Assembly (NCBI RefSeq): GCF_032463525.1
Contig: NZ_CP135971.1
Span: 1,488,001-1,552,000 of the forward strand
Reading direction: 5' to 3'
DNA: 64,000 bases
Origin: Pseudomonas sp. DTU_2021_1001937_2_SI_NGA_ILE_001
GTDB lineage: Bacteria; Pseudomonadota; Gammaproteobacteria; Pseudomonadales; Pseudomonadaceae
Numbering within the stretch: the first letter of the stretch is position 1; each line of letters starts with the position of its first letter. Under the pieces are notes generated by a model. That model was not told the origin of the DNA and searched no databases. It saw only the letters and a list, made by a program, of their open reading frames with translations. The position numbers and the translations under genes were made by a program. Positions 16,713-26,223 of the stretch are shown here, piece by piece.

Positions 16713-19361
16713 TCATTCCACCTCACCTTGCGGCTGCGTCGGCAATGGCAGGTGCAAGGTCATGCAGGTGCCCTGCCCGTCCAGCCCCTCGCCGACGCTG
16801 ACCCGCCCGCCATGCGCACCGACCATGCCCTGGCAGATCGCCAGACCCAGGCCGGTGCCCTGCCCGCCCCGGTCGCCGCGTGCAGCGGTGTAGAACATGT
16901 CGAAGATCTTGCTGCGCTCGGCCTCGGGAATGCCCGGCCCCTGGTCGCTCACCGCCAGGCGCAGTTCACTGTCCTGCGCCTCGGCCTGCATTAGCAACCG
17001 CCCGCCGGGCGGCGAGAAGCGCGCGGCGTTCTCCAGCACGTTGACCAGCGCCTGCTCGATCAACGCCGCGTGCACGTACAGCAAGGGCAATCCATCGGCG
17101 ACCTGCACCTCCACCTGCAGCGGTGCAAGCACCGCACGCAGGCGGTTCAGCGCACTGCCGACGATGTCCGCCGGCGCCACCCAGTCGCGTGCCAGCTTCA
17201 GCGAACCGTGGCCCAGACGGGTCATGTCCAGCAGGTTCTGGATGTAGCGGTCCAGGCGCTCGGCCTCATCGCGAGTGCCTTCCAGCAGCTCGCGACGGTC
17301 GTCCACGCCGATCGCCTCGCCCAGCGCCAGCAGGCTGTCGATGCTGCCACGCATGGCGGTCAGCGGTGTGCGCAGGTCGTGGGACACCGAGGCCAGCAAG
17401 GCGCTGCGCAACTGCTCGGTCTCGCCATGCAGGCGCGCCGACTCCAGGTCCTGGGCCAGCTGCGCGCGAGCCAGGGCCTGGGCCAGCGGCTGACACAGGG
17501 CGCTCAGCAAGCGCCGCTGCTCGGCACTGACACCCTGGCCGTTGCGCGGGCATACGCCGAGCAGTGCCAGCGGGCCTTCCTCGGCCGACACCGGGCACCA
17601 CCACCAGCGTCCTGACGGCAAGGTCCCGGTGCCGCGCCCGGCCGGCTGGTCATGCTCCCAGGCCCAGTCCGCCGCCACGCGCTCGGCGTCGGAAAACGCC
17701 AGCGGCCCGCCCACCTCCACCGTCCAGGCCCCCTCGGCGTCGCGTCCGAGCAGGCACATCTGCTGGTGCGGCGAGCCGCCCAGGTGCTGCCCGGCGGCGT
17801 TGAGCACGGCCTGACGGTCCGTGGCTGCGGTGAGCTTGCGCGACAGGTCGAGCAAGGTGCTGGTTTCTTCCTGCGTGGCACGCAACGCCTTGAACTGGCG
17901 GCGCTGACGGCTGGCGAGCTGGCCGGTGAGCGCTGCCATGAACAGGAAGAACGCCAGGGTCAGCACGTCTTCTTCGCGCTGGATGCTCAGGGAGAAGTTC
18001 GGCGGTATGAACAGAAAATCGTAGGCCAGGAACGACAACGCGGCGCAGGCCAGCGCCGGCCCTACGCTGCTGCGCACCGCCACCAGCAGCACCGCCATGA
18101 GGAAGATCAGCGAGATGTTCGGCAACGCCAACCAGCCGGAAATCGCCCAGGCTGCCGCGCTGGCCAGAACGGTGGCAAGCACCGCCAAGGCATAGTCGAA
18201 CCCCCGTGACGGCAGCCCGACGCGGCGGCGCGGGCGGGTTGGCGAGGTGTCGCTGTCGAGCACGCTGATCTCCAGGCCATGGGCCTCGCGCAACAGCCGT
18301 TCGGCCACCCCGCCACCGCTCAGCCGGCGCCGCCAGCGGTGCCGCGACTGGCCGACCAGCACCACGCTGGCGCGGCGCTCCTCGGCATGCTGCAACAGCG
18401 TACGCGCCACTTCCCCGGCACGCAGGGTCACCACTTCGCCGCCCAGGCGCTCGGCCGATTGCTGGGCGCTTTGCAGGTAGGCCCGGCCCTGCTCGTCCAG
18501 CGGCCGGTCGGCATCCACATGCACCAGGCTCCAGGGCAGATGACGACGCTGCGCGACGCGGCTGGCATGGCGCACCAGCAGGTCGGCCTGGGCATCTCCA
18601 TCCACCCCCACCAGCAGGCGACCCCGCAGCGCCGGGGCGGTCTGCCCCAACTGCCGGTAGCCCTGGGCCAAGTCGTTGTCCACCTGCGCCGCGGCGGTCT
18701 GCATCGCCAGCTCGCGCAGTGCGGTGAGGTTGGTCTGGCTGAAAAACGCGTCGATGGCGGCGCGGGCCTGCTCCGGCACGTAGACCTTGCCGTCGCGCAG
18801 GCGCTCCAGCAGCTCGCGGGGTGGCAGGTCGATCAGTACCAGCTCGAAGGCTTCCTGCAGCACCCAGTCGGGCAGGGTTTCACGCACCTGCACGCCGGTG
18901 ATGGCACGAACCTGGTCGTTGAGGCTCTCCAGGTGCTGAACGTTGACCGTGGTGTACACGTCGATGCCGGCGGCCAGCAGTTCCTGGACGTCCTGCCAGC
19001 GCTTGGCGTGGCGGCTGCCGGGCGCGTTGCTGTGCGCCAGTTCGTCGACCAGCGCCAGATCGGGCGCGGCCTGCAGCAGGCCATCGAGGTCCATTTCCTC
19101 CAGGGTCATGCCCCGGTACTGGCTGCGCAACAATGGCCACTGTGGCAGGCCACCCAGCAAGGCTTCGGTTTCCGCCCGGCCATGGGTTTCCACCACGGCG
19201 GCGAGCACCTTCACACCCTGGCGCAACTGGCCGTGGGCGGCCTGCAGCATGGCGTAGGTCTTGCCAACCCCCGGCGCGGCGCCAAGGAAGACTTTCAGGC
19301 GCCCACGGCCTTCGCGGGGCAATTGGGCCAGGATGGCATCGGCTCGGCCGGAATCACTCAC
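16713..19361 (-). CDS. kdpD: Osmosensitive K+ channel histidine kinase KdpD
   Basis: This is the membrane sensor kinase for K+ limitation, 882 residues. The N-terminal KdpD domain has Walker A GAAPGVGKT (27-35) and LVDELAHSNAPGSRHAKRWQDVQELL. A USP-like domain follows (~245-365), then four TM helices at ~390-490 and a GAF-like segment. The kinase core has His661 in SVSHDLRTPLTAMRG, the N-box VLENAARFSPPGG and G-boxes DQGPGIPEAERSKIFDMFY and GTGLGLAICQGMV. All regions of the E. coli type are present. It lies 75 bp downstream of kdpC and 32 bp before kdpE. Confidence 0.97.
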   Translation of the reverse strand: MSDSGRADAILAQLPREGRGRLKVFLGAAPGVGKTYAMLQAAHGQLRQGVKVLAAVVETHGRAETEALLGGLPQWPLLRSQYRGMTLEEMDLDGLLQAAPDLALVDELAHSNAPGSRHAKRWQDVQELLAAGIDVYTTVNVQHLESLNDQVRAITGVQVRETLPDWVLQEAFELVLIDLPPRELLERLRDGKVYVPEQARAAIDAFFSQTNLTALRELAMQTAAAQVDNDLAQGYRQLGQTAPALRGRLLVGVDGDAQADLLVRHASRVAQRRHLPWSLVHVDADRPLDEQGRAYLQSAQQSAERLGGEVVTLRAGEVARTLLQHAEERRASVVLVGQSRHRWRRRLSGGGVAERLLREAHGLEISVLDSDTSPTRPRRRVGLPSRGFDYALAVLATVLASAAAWAISGWLALPNISLIFLMAVLLVAVRSSVGPALACAALSFLAYDFLFIPPNFSLSIQREEDVLTLAFFLFMAALTGQLASRQRRQFKALRATQEETSTLLDLSRKLTAATDRQAVLNAAGQHLGGSPHQQMCLLGRDAEGAWTVEVGGPLAFSDAERVAADWAWEHDQPAGRGTGTLPSGRWWWCPVSAEEGPLALLGVCPRNGQGVSAEQRRLLSALCQPLAQALARAQLAQDLESARLHGETEQLRSALLASVSHDLRTPLTAMRGSIDSLLALGEAIGVDDRRELLEGTRDEAERLDRYIQNLLDMTRLGHGSLKLARDWVAPADIVGSALNRLRAVLAPLQVEVQVADGLPLLYVHAALIEQALVNVLENAARFSPPGGRLLMQAEAQDSELRLAVSDQGPGIPEAERSKIFDMFYTAARGDRGGQGTGLGLAICQGMVGAHGGRVSVGEGLDGQGTCMTLHLPLPTQPQGEVE

Positions 19362-19435
19362 AGGATGCTCGCTCGATCAGGGAGAAATGGACAGTCGCGG
19401 CGCAAACCGCTCCCAGCGGAAGCGGCCAGCCGAGA

Positions 19436-19999
19436 TTACCGGTTTGCTGCTGTGGTTTCAGCTTCCAGGCTGCGGTTCAGGGCCAGGACGTTGACCACCG
19501 GCGGGCCGAACAGCGGCCGTTCGGTGTTCGTCTCGATCAGGCTGCGCACCTGCCCTTCCGGCAGTTGCCGGGCGGCGGCGACGCGTTTGGCCTGCCAATA
19601 GGCGGCCTCCGGCGGCAGGTGCGGGTCCAGGCCGCTGCCAGAGGTGGTCAGCAGGGCCAGCGGCACATCGCCCGACCCTTGCGCCTTGAGGCGCGCGCTA
19701 TCCGCTGCGATGCGGCTGGCCAGTGCCGGGTTACCCGGCGACAGGTTGCTGGCGCTGCTGGACACGGTGGCGAAGGCGCCGGCCGACGGGCGTGGCTGGA
19801 ACCACTGTGCGCCGTCGAAGCCTTGGGCAATCAGTTGTGAGCCACGTACCCGGCCCTGGGCATCACGCACCAGGCTGCCGTCGGCCTGTTCGGCGAACGC
19901 CAGTTGTGCCACGCCGGTCACGGCCAGCGGATAGGCCACGCCGGTGGCCAGGGTCATCAACACCAGCATGCTCAGGGCGGGACGAAGGATTGCGTTCAT
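19436..19999 (-). CDS. kdpC: Potassium-transporting ATPase subunit KdpC
   Basis: KdpC is the single-span subunit that stabilises the KdpFABC complex and nucleotide binding. From ATG 19999 it has 187 residues. One N-terminal TM helix (about 8-30, [22 protein letters not shown]) is followed by QDGSLV-type sequence (here [21 protein letters not shown]), [21 protein letters not shown], and the family motif [27 protein letters not shown] with [15 protein letters not shown]. The gene is complete and lies 102 bp after kdpB, separated by two intercistronic hairpins. Confidence 0.96.
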   Translation of the reverse strand: MNAILRPALSMLVLMTLATGVAYPLAVTGVAQLAFAEQADGSLVRDAQGRVRGSQLIAQGFDGAQWFQPRPSAGAFATVSSSASNLSPGNPALASRIAADSARLKAQGSGDVPLALLTTSGSGLDPHLPPEAAYWQAKRVAAARQLPEGQVRSLIETNTERPLFGPPVVNVLALNRSLEAETTAANR

Positions 20000-20054
20000 G
20001 GGTGATCCTCTTGATTCGATTGATTCGCGCTGATAGGGAGCGGTGTGCGCCATG

Positions 20055-20089
20055 CGCGGCTGCAGCCGCTCGTGCCCGGTTCGCCGGGC
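20055..20089. repeat. REP-like hairpin plus TTCG-loop hairpin between kdpB and kdpC
   Basis: GCGGCTGCAGCCGC (20056-20069) resembles the REP arm core. Next to it GCCCGG-TTCG-CCGGGC (20074-20089) is a 6-bp stem with a TTCG tetraloop. Lying inside an operon, these more likely affect mRNA stability or dosage than full termination. Confidence 0.55.
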
Positions 20090-20101
20090 TGAACCCTTGC
20101 C

Positions 20102-22162
<2,061 letters not shown>

Positions 22163-22222
22163 GTCAGTGCTACCTGATTCGGATTCGATGAGTGAACGGT
22201 CTTGGCTGCGCATACATCGCCT

Positions 22223-23917
22223 CTAAGGCATCAGGGTCAGTTGATCGGCGATGGGACCCAGCGCCAGGGTCGGCAGGAAGGTCAGCCCGCCCACCAGCAG
22301 GATGGTCACGGTCAGCAGCACCACGAACAGCGGGCCATGGGTCGGGAAGCTGTCGCTGCCCTGCGGCGCGGTGTTCTTGGCCGCCAGGCTGCCGGCCAGG
22401 GCCAGCACCGGCAGGATGTAGCCGAAACGCCCGAGGAACATCGCCAGCGACAGCATCAGGTTGTGGAACGCTGTGTTGGCGGAAAAGCCACCGAATGCCG
22501 AGCCGTTGTTCGCGGTGGCCGAGGTGTAGGCGTACAACAGCTGGCTGAAGCCATGTGCGCCCGGATTGCTCACCGCACCTGCCGGGCCGGGCAGGCTGGC
22601 GGCGATGGCACCCAGCACCAGCACGCCCAGGGGCATCACCAGCAAGGTGGCGACCAGCAGCTTGACCTCGTGGGCCTGGAGCTTCTTGCCCAGGTATTCC
22701 GGGGTGCGGCCGATCATCAGCCCGGCCAGGAACACGGCGATCAGCACGTTGAGCAGCATGCCGTTGAGGCCCACGCCGACTCCGCCGAAGATCACCTCGC
22801 CGACCATCATGTTGGCCAGGGCCACCAGACCGGTGAGCGGGTTGAGGCTGTCATGCATGCCGTTCACCGAGCCATTGGAGGCCGCCGTGGTTGCCACTGC
22901 CCACAACGTGGTGCCGGTGACGCCAAAGCGCGCCTCCTTGCCTTCCAGCGGTGCGGCCTGCTCGACGCCCGCCATGGCCAGGGTCGGGTTGGGCTGGTAT
23001 TCGGCCCACAGCGCCACGGCACCGCCGATCAGCAGCAGCACCAGCATGCAGGCGAGAATCGCGCGGCTCTGGCGCATGTCCTTCACGTAATGACCGAAGG
23101 TGAACACCAGCGCGGCCGGGATCAGCAGGATCGACACCAGCTCCAGCAGGTTGCTCAGCGCCGTGGGGTTCTCGAACGGGTGCGCCGAGTTGACGCCGAA
23201 GAAGCCACCGCCGTTGGTGCCCAGTTGCTTGATGGCGATCTGGCTGGCCGCCGGCCCCATCGGCAGGCTCTGGTCGGCGCCTTGCAGGGTCAGGGCATCG
23301 ACGTAGTGGGCGAAGTTCTGCGGCACACCCTGCCACACCAGCAGCAGCGCCAGCAGCAGGCTGATCGGCAGCAGGCCATAGAGGGTGGCACGGGTCAGGT
23401 CGGCCCAGAAGTTGCCCAGGTCACGGGTTGAGCGCCGCGCGATACCCCGGCACAGCACCGCCAGCACGGCAATGCCGGTAGAGGCACTGACGAAGTTCTG
23501 CACGGTCAGGCCGAGCATCTGGCTCAGGTAGCTCAACGAAGCTTCACCGCTGTAGGCCTGCCAGTTGGTGTTGGTGACGAAGCTCATCGCGGTGTTGAAC
23601 GCCAGGGTCCACTCCAGGCCCGGCAGCTGCTGCGGATTGAGCGGCAGCTCGCCCTGCAGCATCAGCAGGGCGAACAGCAGCACGAAGCCCGCCAGGTTGA
23701 AGGCCGCCAGGGCCAGCGCGTAGGTCTTCCAATCCTGACCGGCAGCCGGGTCGACCCCGGACAGTCGATAGCAGCCCTTTTCCACCGGTCCGAGCAGCGG
23801 CGTCAGCCAGGTGCGCTGGCCCTCCATGACCCGGAACCAGAAGCGCCCCAGCAGCGGCGCGCTGCCCAGCAGCAACAGCAGAAAGGCGCCGATCAGCAGA
23901 TAGTCATAGCTGTGCAT
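22223..23917 (-). CDS. kdpA: Potassium-transporting ATPase K+-binding subunit KdpA
   Basis: KdpA is the channel-like subunit with the K+ selectivity filter. The 564-residue protein has about ten TM helices. It carries family sequences such as GVDPAAGQDWKTYALALAAFN, NTAMSFVTNTNWQAYSGE, LGTNGGGFFGVNSAHPFENPTALSNLLE, and GLNGMLLNVLIAVFLAGLMIGRTPEYLGKKLQ, which together supply the four pore-loop segments. The N-terminus is MHSYDYLLIGAFLLLLL with GAGGGAA upstream. It starts 10 bp after kdpF and ends 60 bp before kdpB. The complete subunit set indicates a functional high-affinity K+ pump. Confidence 0.97.
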   Translation of the reverse strand: MHSYDYLLIGAFLLLLLGSAPLLGRFWFRVMEGQRTWLTPLLGPVEKGCYRLSGVDPAAGQDWKTYALALAAFNLAGFVLLFALLMLQGELPLNPQQLPGLEWTLAFNTAMSFVTNTNWQAYSGEASLSYLSQMLGLTVQNFVSASTGIAVLAVLCRGIARRSTRDLGNFWADLTRATLYGLLPISLLLALLLVWQGVPQNFAHYVDALTLQGADQSLPMGPAASQIAIKQLGTNGGGFFGVNSAHPFENPTALSNLLELVSILLIPAALVFTFGHYVKDMRQSRAILACMLVLLLIGGAVALWAEYQPNPTLAMAGVEQAAPLEGKEARFGVTGTTLWAVATTAASNGSVNGMHDSLNPLTGLVALANMMVGEVIFGGVGVGLNGMLLNVLIAVFLAGLMIGRTPEYLGKKLQAHEVKLLVATLLVMPLGVLVLGAIAASLPGPAGAVSNPGAHGFSQLLYAYTSATANNGSAFGGFSANTAFHNLMLSLAMFLGRFGYILPVLALAGSLAAKNTAPQGSDSFPTHGPLFVVLLTVTILLVGGLTFLPTLALGPIADQLTLMP

Positions 23918-23927
23918 GGCCGTTCCC

Positions 23928-24017
23928 TCACTGGCGGTCGGCGCGCAGCAGCGCGACGAGCAGGTAGACGATCAGCCCGATGCCGAGCAACAGTGAAACC
24001 CCATCCAGAACGCTCAT
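23928..24017 (-). CDS. kdpF: KdpF small stabilising subunit
   Basis: I found this gene by translating the short gap upstream of kdpA. ATG 24017 opens a 29-residue frame reading MSVLDGVSLLLGIGLIVYLL-VALLRADRQ, a single hydrophobic helix followed by a short basic tail, exactly the size and pattern of KdpF. AGGGGAATTC precedes it. KdpF is a peptide that stabilises KdpABC in the membrane. As the first gene of the operon it marks where the kdp promoter must lie (upstream, above 24017). Confidence 0.93.
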   Translation of the reverse strand: MSVLDGVSLLLGIGLIVYLLVALLRADRQ

Positions 24018-24062
24018 TGAATTCCCCTTGTACGGCGACGGCCGTGTAGGGAAATTGTCCGC

Positions 24063-24122
24063 AAAGGGGGCGTAAAGGAACGAGATCGAAGGCCGCCTGG
24101 CGGCATAAAGAATGCGTAAAGA
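24063..24122 (-). promoter_or_regulatory. Putative kdp promoter/KdpE-binding region
   Basis: Read on the minus strand, CTTTACGC-ATT-CTTTATGC (24104-24121) is a direct repeat of TTTAYG units. A further CCTTTACGCCCCCTTTGC lies ~40 bp nearer kdpF. E. coli KdpE sites are T-rich TTTA-type direct repeats upstream of kdpF, so this is a plausible match. No confident -35/-10 pair is assigned. Confidence 0.4.
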
Positions 24123-24172
24123 TGCAGGCGGGCCGGGCGTTAGGCGCAGTACTGGTCAGTTAGGCCGGGTAA

Positions 24173-24240
24173 GCGGCTTCAGCCGCGAAGCGACCGCCTG
24201 TTCACGACAGATGCAATGAATTTCCCGACGCCTTGGCGAG
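24173..24240. repeat. Single REP arm with orphan spacer (half of a REP pair)
   Basis: GCGGCTTCAGCCGCGAAGCG (24173-24192) is a REP arm. The following ~40 bp match the spacer of the full pair at 30980-31062 (ACCGC-TGTTCAC-ACAGATGCA-GAATTT), but the second inverted arm is missing. Together with the kdp promoter this fills the ~340 bp between kdpF and the LuxR-type gene. Confidence 0.75.
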
Positions 24241-24358
24241 CAAGCGCCAACAACCGTCTGCCGGGCCGCCCGGTGCCGAAGTGTCATTTCTGTCAGGTTC
24301 GCCGCCGCCGTATCAGCGCTATGCTGGCCGGCAAGTTTCCATGGATGAGGAACTTGTC

Positions 24359-24601
24359 ATGAACCACCATAACGCAACTGCCTGCGACACCCCCTGCCCG
24401 GTCAGGCTGACCCACAAGGAACTGGAAACCCTGCACTGGGTGGCGATGGGCAAGACCGCCTGGGAAATCTCGCGCATTCTTGGCCGCAGCGAAGCCGTGA
24501 TCAACTTCCACCAGAGCAACATCCGCCGCAAGTTCGGCGTATGCACCATGCGCCTGGCGCTGGTGCGCGCCATCGAGCAGGGGATCATTCGTCTGGATTG
24601 A
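24359..24601 (+). CDS. Small LuxR-type HTH regulator
   Basis: This 80-residue protein consists almost only of a LuxR/GerE-type DNA-binding domain. RLTHKELETLHWVAMGKTAWEISRILGRSEAVINFHQSNIRRKFGVCTMRLALVRAIEQGII contains the four-helix pattern with the usual L-T-x-x-E-x-E, G-K-T-x-x-E-I-x-x-I-L and V-x-x-H/N-x-x-N-I-x-x-K positions. I choose ATG 24359 because GAGGAA stands 7 nt upstream; ATG 24341 lacks a ribosome site. There is no receiver or autoinducer domain. It may act as a partner or competitor of other LuxR proteins (inference). It lies at the edge of the RHS island, convergent with the last RHS gene. Confidence 0.85.
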   Translation: MNHHNATACDTPCPVRLTHKELETLHWVAMGKTAWEISRILGRSEAVINFHQSNIRRKFGVCTMRLALVRAIEQGIIRLD

Positions 24602-24638
24602 CGCCACACTGCCTGCCACGCGCTGGCAGGCAGTGTCG

Positions 24639-25436
24639 TCAGCGGCGAATGCCGCGGGATTGGCGATGCTGTGCCAGCGCGGCAAGCTGCGCTTCATAGC
24701 TGTCGTCGCGGTGCTTGCGAATCGCTGTTGCGCGAGCATTGATCGCCGCCCGCGCATGCCGCGTGATACCGGCTCGGCCCAGGTTTTCCTGGGTGTAGAG
24801 CAGCGCCGCTTGCGCGCTTTGCAACAGCTCCACACTGGCGTTATGAGCACTGCGCGCACCTTCAAGTAGCGGCCGATGCACGTCCAGCTCTTGAGCAAAG
24901 CGGCCAGGGTTGGCCTGGTACTTCTTCATCGCCTGCTCAGCACCGAGCAAGCGGCGTCCAAGCTCGGCCGCACGACTTTCACGCTCGGCCACGATCAGTT
25001 CGAGCGCGCCCTGATCGTCTCCCGTCAACGACCACAGACGACTGCGCTGTCTGCCAGGCCCAAGCGCCTCGAGCATCGGTGGCCTGTCGGAGGCGCTGCC
25101 TGGTGAAGTGCGCATCCGCTTGAAGCCCAGCGCCGTAAGCCAGCCATGGCCCGAGGGGTCAGTCCGGTTGAGCGGATCGCCCTGGCAATAGGCATAGGCG
25201 TTCAACCCGCCCTCGGCAAGCGGGCTCTGGTTGTCCGGGCTGTGAAAACGCATCAGCACCGGGTTGTAGGCACGATAGCCATTGCCCAGAAGCTGCCAGG
25301 CAAGGCTCGCTTCATGAAACCCTCCGGCAAATCCTGGCACGCTGCGCTGGCAGGGTGGATGGGGCCAGCCATAAAGGGTGTAGGCGAACAGCGACGGCTG
25401 GGTGAAACGCGCATGCATGCTCGAGTGGGCTGTCAT
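24639..25436 (-). CDS. Stand-alone RHS-core protein with helical C-terminal tail
   Basis: The 265-residue protein carries only the last part of an RHS core. Residues ~19-98 run from a degenerate LFAYTLYGW through GFHEASLAWQLLGNGYRAYNP and MRFHSPDNQSPLAEGGLNAYAYCQGDPLNRTDPSGHG. The ~165-residue tail is strongly helical, and its sequence LLYTQENLGRAGITRHARAAINARATAIR resembles the tails of the two RHS proteins encoded upstream. GCAGGAGCAAG precedes ATG 25436, and that ATG overlaps the upstream stop as ATGA. It therefore looks like a real, translated gene rather than debris. Such short RHS-core proteins are common in Pseudomonas. No immunity gene follows; the next gene is the convergent LuxR-type regulator. 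Confidence 0.8.
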   Translation of the reverse strand: MTAHSSMHARFTQPSLFAYTLYGWPHPPCQRSVPGFAGGFHEASLAWQLLGNGYRAYNPVLMRFHSPDNQSPLAEGGLNAYAYCQGDPLNRTDPSGHGWLTALGFKRMRTSPGSASDRPPMLEALGPGRQRSRLWSLTGDDQGALELIVAERESRAAELGRRLLGAEQAMKKYQANPGRFAQELDVHRPLLEGARSAHNASVELLQSAQAALLYTQENLGRAGITRHARAAINARATAIRKHRDDSYEAQLAALAQHRQSRGIRR

Positions 25437-26152
25437 GGAAATCTTGCTCCTGCCGGCCGTCCCTGTGCGACACGAATCTGCTCGGCAAGCTGCGAAATCT
25501 GCGCCCGTGAGTGTCGGGTGATGCCGGGGTTGCCGACATTGACCAAGGCAAAAGAGTAGGCCTGTTGAATATCGGTGTGGGTCAACTTGGCAGGAGTCAG
25601 CGACGGCGCGGGCACTGAGTTGGGCACAGCCCCAACACCGCTGCTGGCGATCAACGCTTTCGGGGTGTCGGGCAGTTTTCGCTGCACCGCCAATTGCTGA
25701 TCGAAGAGCTGCTTGAGGGTCCTGAGGTCGTTGATGTCCTGTCCGGTGATATCCCTGAAACGACTGGCAGCAGGCTTGTCGCCTTTCGATTTTCGCGGAC
25801 TGACCTTCCTCAGCAGCTTAGGCACCTTCCCGGCCTTGCTGGACGCGGTAGTGAAATGCCGCAGCAAGGGATCGAACAACGAACCGTGCCCGCTGGGATC
25901 GGTCCTGTTCAGCGGATCCCCACGACAGTAGGCATACGCATTTAACCCGCCCTGAGCAAACGGGCTCTGGTTGTCCGGGCTGTGAAAGCGCATCAAGGCC
26001 GGGTTGTAGGCGCGATAACCGTGGCCGAGCAGTTGCCAGGCAAGGCCGGGTTCGTGCAGCCAGCCGTTGAACCCAAGCCCGCCTTTGGCTCGGCACAACC
26101 AAGGGTGACCTGCGCCAGCGATTGAATCGGCTCTACAAGTGCGTAGTTTCAT
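25433..26152 (-). CDS. Second stand-alone RHS-core protein
   Basis: From ATG 26152 (MKLRTCRADSIAGAGHPWLC, with TGGAGAACGAT just upstream) the product has 239 residues. Residues ~25-90 are the terminal RHS core: GLGFNGWLHEPGLAWQLLGHGYRAYNP and MRFHSPDNQSPFAQGGLNAYAYCRGDPLNRTDPSGHG. The variable tail is basic (LLRKVSPRKSKGDKPAASRFRD), then Pro/Ala-rich, and ends with QQAYSFALVNVGNPGITRHSRAQISQLAEQIR, a motif shared with its neighbours. It follows the large RHS gene by 71 bp and is coupled to the next gene by an ATGA overlap. No toxin family is recognised in the tail. Confidence 0.8.
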   Translation of the reverse strand: MKLRTCRADSIAGAGHPWLCRAKGGLGFNGWLHEPGLAWQLLGHGYRAYNPALMRFHSPDNQSPFAQGGLNAYAYCRGDPLNRTDPSGHGSLFDPLLRHFTTASSKAGKVPKLLRKVSPRKSKGDKPAASRFRDITGQDINDLRTLKQLFDQQLAVQRKLPDTPKALIASSGVGAVPNSVPAPSLTPAKLTHTDIQQAYSFALVNVGNPGITRHSRAQISQLAEQIRVAQGRPAGARFP

Positions 26153-26223
26153 ATCGTTCTCCAGATGCTCTGACATCCTGTGTACTTGTCAGACCTATCT
26201 TGAGCGTCTTGTCCCGGCATCAC

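Noticed and set aside
24639..26152. Short RHS genes as pseudogene debris
   Set aside because: Both have ribosome sites, full-length open frames, an ATGA overlap and a shared tail motif; they match the stand-alone RHS-core type common in Pseudomonas.
24602..26223. Immunity genes for the RHS tails
   Set aside because: Gaps between the RHS genes are -4 to 71 bp and the next gene downstream is a LuxR-type regulator, so there is no candidate reading frame.
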